Shown here in pieces: positions 7,437 through 15,888 of a stretch of DNA of 64,000 nucleotides. Source of the DNA: Nocardioides silvaticus (lineage in GTDB: Bacteria; Actinomycetota; Actinomycetes; Propionibacteriales; Nocardioidaceae). A model generated the notes under the pieces. The model ran no database searches. It was not told the DNA's origin and was given only the letters and a program-made list of their open reading frames with translations. The stretch lies in the NCBI RefSeq assembly GCF_003160695.1, contig NZ_QGDD01000006.1, forward strand, positions 186,001-250,000, read 5' to 3'. How positions within the stretch are numbered: position 1 is the stretch's first letter; each line of letters begins with the position of its first letter. Position numbers and translations under genes: made by a program.

Positions 7437-8846
7437 GTGGCCAACGAAATCGGCGCTCCCACCCTGTCCACCCTCGGCGAGCTGCGTGCCTCCGGGCACG
7501 TCCAGAAGACGTTGCGTGAGGAGATCCGCGACAACCTGCTCAGCATGCTCGCGGCGGGGGAGGACCCCTGGCCCGGGCTGCACGGCTTCGAGCACACCGT
7601 GGTGCCCCAGCTGGAGCGGGCGCTCCTGGCCGGCCATGACGTCGTACTGCTCGGGGAGCGGGGGCAGGGCAAGACCCGGTTGCTCCGCACCATCGTCGGC
7701 CTGCTCGACGAGTGGACCCCGGTCATCTCCGGCTCGGAGCTGGGGGAGCACCCCTACGAGCCGATCACCGTCGCGTCGCAGTCGGCCGTGGCCGCGCACG
7801 GCGACGACCTGCGGATCTCGTGGCGGCACCGCACCGAGCGCTACGCGGAGAAGCTCGCGACGCCCGACACCTCGGTGGCGGACCTGATCGGCGACGTCGA
7901 CCCGATGAAGGTCGCCGAGGGCCGCTCGCTCGGCGACCCGGAGACCATCCACTTCGGCCTGATCCCGCGCAGCCACCGCGGCATCGTCGCGATCAACGAG
8001 CTGCCCGACCTCGCCGAGCGGATCCAGGTCGCGATGCTCAACGTGATGGAGGAGCGCGACATCCAGATCCGCGGCTACGTGCTGCGGCTGCCGCTGGACG
8101 TGCTCGTCGTGGCGTCGGCCAACCCCGAGGACTACACCAACCGCGGCCGGATCATCACGCCGTTGAAGGACCGGTTCGGCGCGGAGATCCGCACCCACTA
8201 CCCGTCCGAGCTCGAGGCCGAGATGGCTGTCATCCGGCAGGAGGCGCACCTCGTCGCCGACGTGCCGGAGCCGCTGCTCGAGGTGCTGGCGCGGTTCACG
8301 CGCAACCTGCGCGAGTCGACCGCGGTCGACCAGCGCTCCGGCGTCTCCGCGCGGTTCGCCATCGCGGGCGCCGAGACCATCGCCGCCTCCGCGCTGCGCC
8401 GGGCGACGGTGCTCGGCGAGGACCGGGCCGTGGCCCGCGTCGTCGACCTCGAGACGGCGGTCGACGTGCTCGGCGGCAAGATCGAGTTCGAGTCGGGTGA
8501 GGAGGGCCGCGAGGAGGAGATCCTGACTCACCTGCTCCGCACGGCCACGGCCGAGACGGTGCGGCAGCACTTCCGCGGCCTCGACTTCGCGCTGCTCGTC
8601 GACGCGATCGAGGGCGGCGCCACGGTCGTGACCGGCGCCGCGGTCTCGGCGCGCGACGTGCTGGCCGGGCTGCCGGTGCTGGGGGAGTCGGAGCTCTACG
8701 ACGAGGTCTGCGAACGGGTGCTCGGCCCCGGCGGCGGGCAGACCGACGGCGAGCGCGCCTGCGCGATCGAGCTCGCCCTCGAGGGCCTGTTCCTCGCCCG
8801 CAAGATCGGCAAGGACTCCGACGGGAGCGAGACGATCTATGGCTGA
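7437..8846 (+). CDS. MoxR/magnesium-chelatase-type AAA+ ATPase
   Basis: Encodes 469 residues from GTG 7437. The P-loop is LGERGQGKTRLL (about residues 75-86) and a Walker-B-like strand is GIVAINEL. The following sequence (QVAMLNVMEERDIQIRGYVLRLPLDVLVVASANPEDY, in pieces) is typical of the ChlI/MoxR clade of chaperone ATPases. The VWA-domain gene begins 21 bases downstream, giving the classic ATPase-plus-VWA pair that remodels or inserts metal into a client protein. No cobalt/magnesium chelatase large subunit and no tetrapyrrole genes are nearby, so the client is unknown. It is cytoplasmic, and divergent from the cyclase gene with a 37-base gap. Confidence 0.88.
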   Translation: MANEIGAPTLSTLGELRASGHVQKTLREEIRDNLLSMLAAGEDPWPGLHGFEHTVVPQLERALLAGHDVVLLGERGQGKTRLLRTIVGLLDEWTPVISGSELGEHPYEPITVASQSAVAAHGDDLRISWRHRTERYAEKLATPDTSVADLIGDVDPMKVAEGRSLGDPETIHFGLIPRSHRGIVAINELPDLAERIQVAMLNVMEERDIQIRGYVLRLPLDVLVVASANPEDYTNRGRIITPLKDRFGAEIRTHYPSELEAEMAVIRQEAHLVADVPEPLLEVLARFTRNLRESTAVDQRSGVSARFAIAGAETIAASALRRATVLGEDRAVARVVDLETAVDVLGGKIEFESGEEGREEEILTHLLRTATAETVRQHFRGLDFALLVDAIEGGATVVTGAAVSARDVLAGLPVLGESELYDEVCERVLGPGGGQTDGERACAIELALEGLFLARKIGKDSDGSETIYG

Positions 8847-8867
8847 TCTCGACAGGCTCGATCACCG
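8847..8867 (+). repeat. Dispersed short repeat, copy R2, filling the ATPase-VWA gap
   Basis: TCTCGACAGGCTCGATCACC plus G occupies the entire 21-base interval between the TGA of the AAA+ gene and the ATG of the VWA gene. That leaves no Shine-Dalgarno sequence of its own, so translation of the VWA gene presumably relies on coupling. Confidence 0.7.
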
Positions 8868-10874
8868 ATGAGCAGCCGTTATCGGAAGTACGACGGCGGC
8901 GACCCGCTCGCGCCGCCCGTCGACATCGCCGAGGCCCTCGACGCCATCGGTGAGGACGTCATGGCCGGCTACAGCCCGGAGCGGGCGATGCGCGAGTTCC
9001 TCCGCCGCGGTGGCGAGGACCGCGCCGGGCTCGACGACCTGGCCCGGCGGGTGGCCGAGCGCCGGCGCGACATCCTGCAACGGCACAACCTCGACGGCAC
9101 GCTCACGGAGGTGCGCGAGCTGCTCGAGCGCGCCGTACTCGAAGAACGGAAGCAGCTCGCCCGCGACGCGATGATGGACGACGGCGACCGGGCGTTCCGC
9201 GAGATGCGGCTCGACAACCTCCCCGACTCGACCGCGGCCGCCGTCACCGAGCTCTCCGACTACGACTGGCAGTCCTCGGAGGCCCGCGAGGCCTACGAGC
9301 AGATCAAGGACCTCCTCGGCCGCGAGCTGCTGGACCAGCGGTTCGCCGGCATGAAGCAGGCGCTGGAGGGGGCGACCGACGAGGACCGCGCCGCGATCCA
9401 GGAGATGCTCTCGGACCTCAACGAGCTGCTCGAGAAGCACGCGCGCGGCGAGGACACCCAGCAGGACTTCGACGACTTCATGGCCAAGCACGGGGACTTC
9501 TTCCCCGAGAACCCGCAATCCGTCGACGAGCTGATCGACGCGATGGCGCAGCGCTCCGCTGCGGCGCAGCGGATGCTCAACTCGATGACGCCGGAGCAGC
9601 GGCAGGAGCTGATGGAGCTCTCCGCCCAGGCGTTCGGCTCGCCGCAGCTGATGGAGCAGCTCGCCCGGATGGACGCCAACCTGCAGTCGCTGCGACCCAG
9701 CGAGGACTGGGGCGGTGGCGAGAGCTTCCAGGGCGACCAGGGCGTCGGCCTCGGTGACGGCACCGGCATGCTGCAGGACCTCGCCGAGCTGGACGCGCTG
9801 GCCGACCAGCTCTCGCAGTCGTACGGCGGCGCCCGGCTCGACGACGTCGACCTCGACAAGCTGGCCCGCCAGCTCGGCGACCAGGCCGCGGTCGACGCGC
9901 GCCGGCTCCAGGAGCTGGAGCGGGCGCTGAGGAAGTCCGGCGCGATGGAGCGCGGCTTCGACGGCGAGCTGCGGCTCACCCCGAAGGCGATGCGCCAGCT
10001 CGGCAAGGCGCTGTTGCGAGACGTCGCCCAGCGGCTGTCCGGCCGGCAGGGGCAGCGCGAGCTGCGCCAGGCCGGTGCTGCGGGCGACCTGTCGGGTGCG
10101 ACCCGGGAGTGGCAGTTCGGCGACACCGAGCCGTGGGACATCCCGCGCACCATGCTCAACGGCGTGCTCCGCCGGGCGGGCGACCCGTCGGGGCCGCGGT
10201 TGTCCATCGAGGACGTCGAGGTCGCCGAGACCGAGGCCCGCACCCAGGCCGCCGTCGCGCTGTGCGTGGACACCTCCTTCTCGATGGCGATGGACGGACG
10301 CTGGGTGCCGATGAAGCGCACCGCGCTGGCGCTGCACACCCTGATCGGCACCCGCTTCCGCGGTGACTCGCTCGAGCTGATCGGCTTCGGCCGGCACGCG
10401 GAGACGATGGACATCGAGCAGCTCACCGCGCTCGACGCGCGCTGGGCCAAGGGCACCAACCTCCACCACGCCCTGCTGCTCGCCAACCGCCACTTCCGCA
10501 AGCACCCCAACGCCCAGCCGGTGCTGCTGATCGTCACCGACGGCGAGCCGACCTCCCACCTCGAGCCGAACGGCGAGGTGTTCTTCGACTACCCGCCGCA
10601 CCCGATGACCATCGCGCTCGCCGTACGCGAGCTCGACAACGCCCGCCGTCTCGGCGCGCAGACGACGTTCTTCCGCCTCGGCGAGGACCCCGGCCTAGCC
10701 CGCTTCATCGACTCCATGGCCCGTCGCGCCGACGGCACCGTCATCGCCCCCGAGTCCGACGACCTCGGAGCCGCCGTGGTCGGCTCCTACCTCGGCTCCC
10801 GCGGCCCCCGCAGCCGCTTCGGCGCCGGCTCGTACGGGGACTTCTTCGGCGGCCGGGGCTTCTGGGTCGGCTGA
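8868..10874 (+). CDS. VWA-domain protein, partner of the MoxR-type ATPase
   Basis: Encodes 668 residues from ATG 8868. The C-terminal von Willebrand A domain (about residues 455-640) carries an intact MIDAS motif DTSFS (in ALCVDTSFSMAMDG), with the conserved Thr in KGTNLHHAL and Asp in IVTDGEPTS. The first 450 residues are helical and charged, with many Glu/Arg/Gln heptad-like stretches and no export signal. Such proteins bind the client and deliver it to the AAA+ ring. The gene follows its ATPase without an independent ribosome binding site. The C-terminus is Gly/Arg-rich (GSRGPRSRFGAGSYGDFFGGRGFW). Confidence 0.88.
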   Translation: MSSRYRKYDGGDPLAPPVDIAEALDAIGEDVMAGYSPERAMREFLRRGGEDRAGLDDLARRVAERRRDILQRHNLDGTLTEVRELLERAVLEERKQLARDAMMDDGDRAFREMRLDNLPDSTAAAVTELSDYDWQSSEAREAYEQIKDLLGRELLDQRFAGMKQALEGATDEDRAAIQEMLSDLNELLEKHARGEDTQQDFDDFMAKHGDFFPENPQSVDELIDAMAQRSAAAQRMLNSMTPEQRQELMELSAQAFGSPQLMEQLARMDANLQSLRPSEDWGGGESFQGDQGVGLGDGTGMLQDLAELDALADQLSQSYGGARLDDVDLDKLARQLGDQAAVDARRLQELERALRKSGAMERGFDGELRLTPKAMRQLGKALLRDVAQRLSGRQGQRELRQAGAAGDLSGATREWQFGDTEPWDIPRTMLNGVLRRAGDPSGPRLSIEDVEVAETEARTQAAVALCVDTSFSMAMDGRWVPMKRTALALHTLIGTRFRGDSLELIGFGRHAETMDIEQLTALDARWAKGTNLHHALLLANRHFRKHPNAQPVLLIVTDGEPTSHLEPNGEVFFDYPPHPMTIALAVRELDNARRLGAQTTFFRLGEDPGLARFIDSMARRADGTVIAPESDDLGAAVVGSYLGSRGPRSRFGAGSYGDFFGGRGFWVG

Positions 10875-10881
10875 AGCCGCG

Positions 10882-10927
10882 GTCGTCATTGCCAGCGTGG
10901 TCCATAGCCCTCGCTGGCAATGACGAC
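10882..10927. repeat. 16-bp-arm inverted repeat, copy 1 (likely terminator)
   Basis: GTCGTCATTGCCAGCG (10882-10897) and CGCTGGCAATGACGAC (10912-10927) are perfect complements around a 14-nt loop. It begins 7 bases after the VWA stop codon. Related copies lie at 11902-11947 and 12858-12902. Confidence 0.8.
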
Positions 10928-10983
10928 TCTCGTCCCTGTGGAGGACGGGCCCGTGATCGGCTCGCCGCGGGCATTCTCCTCGG

Positions 10984-11901
10984 GTGCAGGACGAACGGTG
11001 GCGGCGCCGAGCAGCCGAACAGGCGGGTCTGTTGACCCGGCTGCAGCTGCGAGGGCTCGGGTTCGAGAGGTGGGCGGTCAATCACCGGATCGCGACAGAG
11101 CGGTGGCGCGGTCTCAGCTCCACCGTGGTCAGCACGACGACCGGTGTCCTCACGCGCGAGCAGCAGATGTGGCTCGGGGTCCTGCACGCAGGCGGTGACT
11201 CGATCGTGGGCGACCTGACGGCCGCCGAGGTGCACGGGCTGCGCAACTGGCACCGGGACGAGGTGACGGTGCTCGTGCGACGGGGGCTCGACGTGGGAGA
11301 CGAACCGATCCCAGGAGTCCGGTTCGTGGAGACGAGGCGACCGCTTGCCCAGCTCCGCCACCGCGGATCCCACCTCCCGGTAGCGATGGTCGAGCCTGCC
11401 GTGCTCCGCTTCGCGGCCTACCAGCGGTCGACCCGGACTGCCGAGGGCGTCCTCGCGGCTGTCGTGCAACAGCGACTGACGAGTCCGCAGTCGCTCTCGA
11501 ACTGGGTCGACCGCATGAAGCCGCTCCGATGGTCCAAGCGTTTCAAGGGCGTGCTGGATGACATCGCGGGCGGAGCTCAGTCGGTGTCGGAGATCGACGT
11601 CAGGCGGATGTGCCGGCGCTACTCCCTCGCGCCGCCGTTCCGTCAGGTGAAGCGGCGGGACGCAACAGGTCGCGTGCACTTCACCGACTGCGAGTGGCGG
11701 CTCCCGGACGGGAGGATCCTCGTTCTCGAGGTCGACGGAGGCTTCCACATGGAGGTCGAGCACTGGGAGGACGATCTCGCGCGGCAGCGCGCCCTCACCA
11801 CGCCGGGCCGCTTGGTCGTCCGTTGTACCTCCCGAGAACTGCGCGACGAGCCGGGGACAGTGGCCGCCGACCTTCGCAGGCTCGGAGTCCCGGCCGCTTA
11901 G
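10984..11901 (+). CDS. AbiEi-like / DUF559-type protein of unknown function
   Basis: Encodes 305 residues from GTG 10984. The N-terminal region (about 1-60) looks like the winged-helix segment of AbiEi-type antitoxins (LLTRLQLRGLGFERWAVNHRIATERW). The C-terminal region (about 215-300) has the DUF559/VSR-like nuclease pattern EVDGGFHMEVEHWEDDLARQRAL...VVRCTSREL, in which E, D and the R-rich helix could form a PD-(D/E)xK site. Stand-alone genes of this type are frequent in actinobacteria, and no AbiEii-like toxin gene is adjacent, so a toxin-antitoxin role is not supported. Both ends are bordered by copies of the 16-bp-arm inverted repeat. Confidence 0.7.
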   Translation: MQDERWRRRAAEQAGLLTRLQLRGLGFERWAVNHRIATERWRGLSSTVVSTTTGVLTREQQMWLGVLHAGGDSIVGDLTAAEVHGLRNWHRDEVTVLVRRGLDVGDEPIPGVRFVETRRPLAQLRHRGSHLPVAMVEPAVLRFAAYQRSTRTAEGVLAAVVQQRLTSPQSLSNWVDRMKPLRWSKRFKGVLDDIAGGAQSVSEIDVRRMCRRYSLAPPFRQVKRRDATGRVHFTDCEWRLPDGRILVLEVDGGFHMEVEHWEDDLARQRALTTPGRLVVRCTSRELRDEPGTVAADLRRLGVPAA

Positions 11902-11947
11902 GTCGTCATGGCGAGCGCGGCCGATGGACCTCGCTGGCAATGACGAC
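11902..11947. repeat. 16-bp-arm inverted repeat, copy 2 (likely terminator)
   Basis: It begins immediately after the TAG of the preceding gene. The right arm is identical to copy 1; the left arm differs at two positions. Confidence 0.78.
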
Positions 11948-11995
11948 CGCGCCCGAGCTTGATCTCAACCGCACTTGAAGTCGCAGGGTGGAGGC

Positions 11996-12898
11996 ATGGC
12001 TACCAGTGATGATCCTGTCGCGGTCCTCGGCACCGGTGCGATCGGGAGTGCCGTCACCCGCGCGCTGCTCGGGTCCGGGCGACCGGTGATCGTGTGGAAC
12101 CGCACCGCCGCCAGAACTGACCCGCTCGTGGACGCCGGTGCCGCCCGAGCGGCCACGGCGGCAGAGGCGCTGGCCGCTGCGCCGCTGTCGGTGCTGACCC
12201 TCACCGACTACGTGGCGGTCGACGCCCTCCTGGAGGCATCGATCAGCACCGACCTCGCCGGCCGCGCGGTCGTCGCGCTGGTGACCGGTTCTCCGGAGGA
12301 TGCCCGTGCCGCCGCCCGCCGCGTCGGCACGACCGGTGCGTCCTACCTCGACGGCGGGATCCACGCCTCGCCGGAATCGATCGGCACGCCCGCGGCGACG
12401 CTCCTGCTTTCCGGGTCCGCGTCGGCGTTCGCCGAGCACGCCCCGACGCTGGAGCTGCTCGGCACGCCGCGTTTCATCGGTGAGGAGCCGGACGCAGCGG
12501 CCACCCTCGACCTCGCGCTCTACGGCGCCTGGTACGACGCGCAGCTCGGCCTGCTCCGGGCACTCGAGCTGGTGCGGACCGCGGGCGTCGACATCGACCA
12601 GTTCGCGGAGCTGGTGGCCGCCCAGCTCGATCACGTCCCGCGTGGAGTGACCCACGTCGTCGGCGAGGTTCGAGCTGGTGTGTTCCCGCCTGGTCCGGCA
12701 ACGCTCGTGGAGCACCTCGTGATGCTCGAGCAGCTGGTCGCCGTGCGCGGGCAGTCCAGCCTCGGGGCCGGCGGACTGGACGCCGTCGCGGCCCGCATCG
12801 AGCGCGAGATCGCCGATGGCCAGGGGAAGCTGGGGCTGACCAGCCTCGTCAGTGGGGTCGTCCTTGCCAGCGAGGGCGATGGTTCACGCTGGCAATGA
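11996..12898 (+). CDS. Imine-reductase-like NAD(P)-dependent oxidoreductase
   Basis: Encodes 300 residues from ATG 11996, which has GGTGGAGG just upstream; a TTG seven codons earlier is a poorer choice. The N-terminal Rossmann fold has VLGTGAIGSAVTRAL (GxGxxG) and the NADP-type WNRT after strand 2. The middle segment YLDGGIHASPESIGTP and the helical LDLALYGAWYDAQLGLLRALEL match the imine reductase branch of the beta-hydroxyacid dehydrogenase family. These enzymes reduce cyclic imines or related C=N bonds; the natural substrate here is unknown. The last dozen codons (SEGDGSRWQ and stop) are supplied by copy 3 of the inverted repeat, so the native C-terminus may have been replaced. Confidence 0.8.
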   Translation: MATSDDPVAVLGTGAIGSAVTRALLGSGRPVIVWNRTAARTDPLVDAGAARAATAAEALAAAPLSVLTLTDYVAVDALLEASISTDLAGRAVVALVTGSPEDARAAARRVGTTGASYLDGGIHASPESIGTPAATLLLSGSASAFAEHAPTLELLGTPRFIGEEPDAAATLDLALYGAWYDAQLGLLRALELVRTAGVDIDQFAELVAAQLDHVPRGVTHVVGEVRAGVFPPGPATLVEHLVMLEQLVAVRGQSSLGAGGLDAVAARIEREIADGQGKLGLTSLVSGVVLASEGDGSRWQ

Positions 12899-12902
12899 CG
12901 AC
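12858..12902. repeat. 16-bp-arm inverted repeat, copy 3, between convergent genes
   Basis: The arms at 12858-12873 and 12887-12902 have one mismatch. The loop contains the stop codon of the minus-strand gene and the right arm contains the stop of the plus-strand gene, so the two convergent genes end inside the element. It is well placed to act as a bidirectional terminator. Confidence 0.8.
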
Positions 12903-13744
12903 CCGTGCAGCACGCCGGCCAGCTCCTCGACGCCGTCGACGAGGCGGGTGCCGGGGCGGGCCCAAGAGGCGTTGGCGTCGACGGCGTGGACGGGGACACC
13001 GGCGGGCAACAGCCCACGTCGTACGACGTCGTCGGCGAGCTCCTGGGCGGCCGGCCGGTCGTAGCCGCAGGGAGCCACGACGACCAGGTCGGGCTCGGCG
13101 GCCGCGACGTCGGACCACGTGGTGCGGACCGACTTCTCGCCGGCGGTGCCGAGCACGCAGTGTCCGCCGGCCAGCTCGACCATCTCGGGGATCCAGTGGC
13201 CGGGCGCGAACGGCGGATCGGTCCACTCGAGCAGGAGGACGCGGGGCCGCGGCCGTCCGGCGACCCGTGAGGCCACCGCCTCGAGGCGGGCCCGCTGCGA
13301 GGCGACCAGCTCCTCGGCAACCGCCTCCCGCCCGACCGCCTTGCCGAGCAGCAGGATCGAGTCGAGGACCTCGTCGAGGGTGTGGGGGTCGCAGGTGAGC
13401 ACCTCGGCCGTGCAGCCCAGGTGGGCCAGCGCGTCGTCGACGACGGACACGTCGACCGCGCAGACGGCGCAGAGGTCCTGGGTCACCACCAGGTCGGCGT
13501 CGAGGTCGGCGAGGGCACCGGCGTCGAGGTGGTAGAGATCCTCACCGCGACGCATCGCGTCGGCGACGTACTCGTCGATCTCGTGCGGGGTCAGGCCCTC
13601 CGGCATCGCGGACGTGGAGACGACGCGCCGCTGCCGGGCGTCGGCGGGGTAGTCGCACTCGAAGGTCACGCCGACCACGTCGTCGCCAGCACCGACGGCG
13701 AACAGGATCTCGGTGGTGGAGGGCAGCAGGGACACGATCCGCAC
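12884..13744 (-). CDS. BtuF-like substrate-binding-fold protein without signal peptide
   Basis: Encodes 286 residues from GTG 13744. The start is set by MRIVSLLPSTTEILFAVGAGDDVVGVTFECDYP, the canonical beginning of the BtuF/FecB cobalamin- or siderophore-binding fold; nothing upstream encodes a signal peptide or lipobox. Two lobes are linked by a long helix (about 140-175). Motifs include QDLCAVCAVD, with two cysteines, and LEWTDPPFAPGHWIPEMVELAGG. As no permease or ATPase gene is adjacent and the protein appears cytosolic, it may bind a corrinoid or metal complex inside the cell rather than feed an ABC importer. The neighbouring TSUP gene is divergent. Confidence 0.75.
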   Translation of the reverse strand: MRIVSLLPSTTEILFAVGAGDDVVGVTFECDYPADARQRRVVSTSAMPEGLTPHEIDEYVADAMRRGEDLYHLDAGALADLDADLVVTQDLCAVCAVDVSVVDDALAHLGCTAEVLTCDPHTLDEVLDSILLLGKAVGREAVAEELVASQRARLEAVASRVAGRPRPRVLLLEWTDPPFAPGHWIPEMVELAGGHCVLGTAGEKSVRTTWSDVAAAEPDLVVVAPCGYDRPAAQELADDVVRRGLLPAGVPVHAVDANASWARPGTRLVDGVEELAGVLHGSSLPA

Positions 13745-13765
13745 GTCCCGACAGTAGTGGGGACA

Positions 13766-14554
13766 ATGGAGGCGATGTCCGAGCCCACCCTGACCGTCCT
13801 GGTCCTGCTCGGGTTGGCCGCGCTGGCAGCCGGGTTCGTGGACGCGGTGGTCGGAGGCGGCGGCCTGATCCAGCTGCCGGCGCTGCTCATCGGGCTGCCC
13901 GGCGCGACGCCGGTGCAGGTCCTCGCGACCAACAAGGTGGCGTCGATCTGCGGCACGTCGGCGGCCGCGGCGACGTACTACAGGCGGGTCCGGCCGGATC
14001 CCCGCACCTTCGGGCCGCTGATGGTGTGTGCCCTCGTCGGGTCGTTCGCCGGTGCGCTGGTCGCCTCGCAGATCCCGCGCGAGGCGTTCGAGCCGATCGT
14101 GCTGGTGGTGCTCGTGGTCCTGGGCGCCTACGTCGTGCTGCAGCCCGAGGTGGGCGAGAAGACGCTGCTGCGGTTCGCCGGGCGCCAACACCTCGCTGCG
14201 GCGATGGCCGTGGGCGCGGTCATCGGGTTCTACGACGGCGCGCTCGGTCCCGGCACCGGCAGCTTCCTCGTGTTCGCCCTGGTCGGGCTGCTCGGCTACG
14301 ACTTCCTCGAGGCCTCGGCCAAGGCGCGGCTGGCCAACTGGGCCACCAACCTCGGCGCGCTGCTGCTCTTCATCCCCACGGGCGCCGTGCTCTGGCAGGT
14401 CGGTCTGGTGATGGGCGTGTGCAACCTCGCCGGCGGCTACCTCGGCGCCCGCACGGCGGTGGAGAAGGGCGCGAAGTTCGTCCGCGTCTTCTTCATCGTC
14501 GTGGTGTCCGCGTTCATCGTCCGCATCGGTGGCGACGTCTTCGGGGTGTGGTGA
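13766..14554 (+). CDS. TSUP/TauE-SafE family membrane permease
   Basis: Encodes 262 residues from ATG 13766; the ATG at 13775 is an alternative, but its GGAGG is only 2 bases away. About eight hydrophobic helices are arranged in two halves. The signatures are GFVDAVVGGGGLIQLPALL in helix 1 and GFYDGALGPGTGSFLVFAL in helix 5, the two-fold repeated motif of the TSUP family, which exports sulfite, organosulfonates or related anions. KVASICGT and KARLANWATN follow each motif as usual. The substrate cannot be told from sequence. It starts 21 bases from the divergent BtuF-like gene. Confidence 0.88.
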   Translation: MEAMSEPTLTVLVLLGLAALAAGFVDAVVGGGGLIQLPALLIGLPGATPVQVLATNKVASICGTSAAAATYYRRVRPDPRTFGPLMVCALVGSFAGALVASQIPREAFEPIVLVVLVVLGAYVVLQPEVGEKTLLRFAGRQHLAAAMAVGAVIGFYDGALGPGTGSFLVFALVGLLGYDFLEASAKARLANWATNLGALLLFIPTGAVLWQVGLVMGVCNLAGGYLGARTAVEKGAKFVRVFFIVVVSAFIVRIGGDVFGVW

Positions 14555-14570
14555 GCCCTATCGTGGGGGC

Positions 14571-15338
14571 GTGAGCCCCTTCTGGATCACCGCGTTCCTC
14601 GACTTCAGCGCCGACGGTTTCGACGACGGGCTGCGCTTCTGGTCAGCCCTCACGACGTACGACGTCAGTCCGCGCCGTGGCAAGGTCGGCGAGTTCGCGA
14701 CCCTCGTGCCGCGCGACGGCGACGCGTTCCTCCGCGTCCAGCGGCTCAGGGACGGGGAGGACCGGATCCACCTCGACCTTCACGTGTCCGACCCCCGCTC
14801 CGCCGCGGACCGCGCCGTGGGGTTGGGCGCCACCGAGGTCGCCGACTTCGCCGACGACGGCTACGTCGTGATGCGGTCCCCGGGCGGGTTCGAGCTCTGC
14901 TTCGTCGACCACCCGGCCGGCGTCCGGCCGGCGCCGACGGCCTGGCCCGGCGGGCACTCCTCGCTGGCCGACCAGGTCTGCATCGACATCCCGGCGTCGT
15001 CGTACGACAGCGAGCGGGCGTTCTGGCGCGACCTCACCGGCTGGGAGCAGCGGGAGTCGTCGGTCTCGCCGGAGTTCTCGTCCTTGGTGCGGCCCGAGGG
15101 TCAGCCGGTGCGGCTGCTCCTCCAACGCCTCGGCGAGCAGTCCGGCACCGTCCGTGCCCACCTCGACTGGGCGACGACCGACCGTCCCGCCGAGACCGAC
15201 CGGCACGTCGCGGTCGGCGCGACCGTGCAGGAGGTGCGTGAGCACTGGACGGTCCTGACGGACCCGCTCGGACGCCGCTACTGCATCACCGACCGCGACC
15301 CCGAGACCGGAGTGCCTCCGAAGCCGCCGACGGACTAG
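14571..15338 (+). CDS. Two-domain VOC (glyoxalase/bleomycin-resistance fold) protein
   Basis: Encodes 255 residues from GTG 14571. The product consists of two tandem vicinal-oxygen-chelate modules of about 120 residues: the first ends with VMRSPGGFELCFVDHP and the second with VLTDPLGRRYCITDRDP, both typical terminal strands of the fold. Metal-ligand positions are only partly conserved, and no specific enzyme family is evident; many such proteins remain uncharacterised. It may bind or modify a small hydrophobic or electrophilic molecule. It is separated from the upstream permease by 16 bases and from the downstream DinB gene by 10, so the three are probably cotranscribed. Confidence 0.8.
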   Translation: MSPFWITAFLDFSADGFDDGLRFWSALTTYDVSPRRGKVGEFATLVPRDGDAFLRVQRLRDGEDRIHLDLHVSDPRSAADRAVGLGATEVADFADDGYVVMRSPGGFELCFVDHPAGVRPAPTAWPGGHSSLADQVCIDIPASSYDSERAFWRDLTGWEQRESSVSPEFSSLVRPEGQPVRLLLQRLGEQSGTVRAHLDWATTDRPAETDRHVAVGATVQEVREHWTVLTDPLGRRYCITDRDPETGVPPKPPTD

Positions 15339-15348
15339 CGTCGCCGGC

Positions 15349-15888
15349 ATGGACCCCGACGCCCGCACCCACACACCGCTGGCCGCCGACGAGGCGACGA
15401 CCGTTCGCGCCTTCCTCGACTACCACCGCGACACCCTGCGCTGGAAGGTCTCCGGACTCACCCAGGAGGAGCTCGCCCGGACCCTCCCGCCGAGCACGAT
15501 GACCCTCGGCGGCATGGTCAAGCACCTCGCGCTCGTCGAGTCGAACTGGTTCGAGGTCGTGCTCGACGGCGCGGAGCTGATGATGCCGCCGTTCGATGCG
15601 ATCGACTGGGACGCCGACCGCGACTGGGACTGGGACTCCGCCGTCCACGACACCCCCGAGCAGCTGCTCGCGCTCTTCGACGAGGCCGTCGCTCGCTCCG
15701 ACAAGCTGATCGACGCGGCGCTCGCCGGGCCGAACGGGCTCGACACGCTCTCGGTCCGCACCAGCCGTCGCTCCGGCAACGCCTACAGCCTGCGGTGGAT
15801 CCTGCTGCACATGGTCGAGGAGTACGCCCGGCACAACGGCCACGCCGACCTCATCCGCGAGTCGATCGACGGGCAGGTCGGCGACTAG
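15349..15888 (+). CDS. DinB/DUF664 family protein (mycothiol-dependent transferase-like)
   Basis: Encodes 179 residues from ATG 15349. The four-helix DinB fold is shown by TTVRAFLDYHRDTLRWKVSGL, GGMVKHLALVE and LRWILLHMVEEYARHNGHADLIRE; the three His residues (H65-like, LLH, RHNGH) form the usual metal site. DUF664 members in actinobacteria are frequently mycothiol-dependent S-transferases, which fits the mycothiol amidase gene at 34332-35231. The exact substrate is unknown. Its stop overlaps the stop of the convergent ABC1 kinase gene by a few bases. Confidence 0.82.
   Translation: MDPDARTHTPLAADEATTVRAFLDYHRDTLRWKVSGLTQEELARTLPPSTMTLGGMVKHLALVESNWFEVVLDGAELMMPPFDAIDWDADRDWDWDSAVHDTPEQLLALFDEAVARSDKLIDAALAGPNGLDTLSVRTSRRSGNAYSLRWILLHMVEEYARHNGHADLIRESIDGQVGD

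Noticed and set aside
10984-11901. Type IV toxin-antitoxin system
   Set aside because: Only the AbiEi-like/DUF559 protein is present; no AbiEii-type nucleotidyltransferase gene is adjacent.
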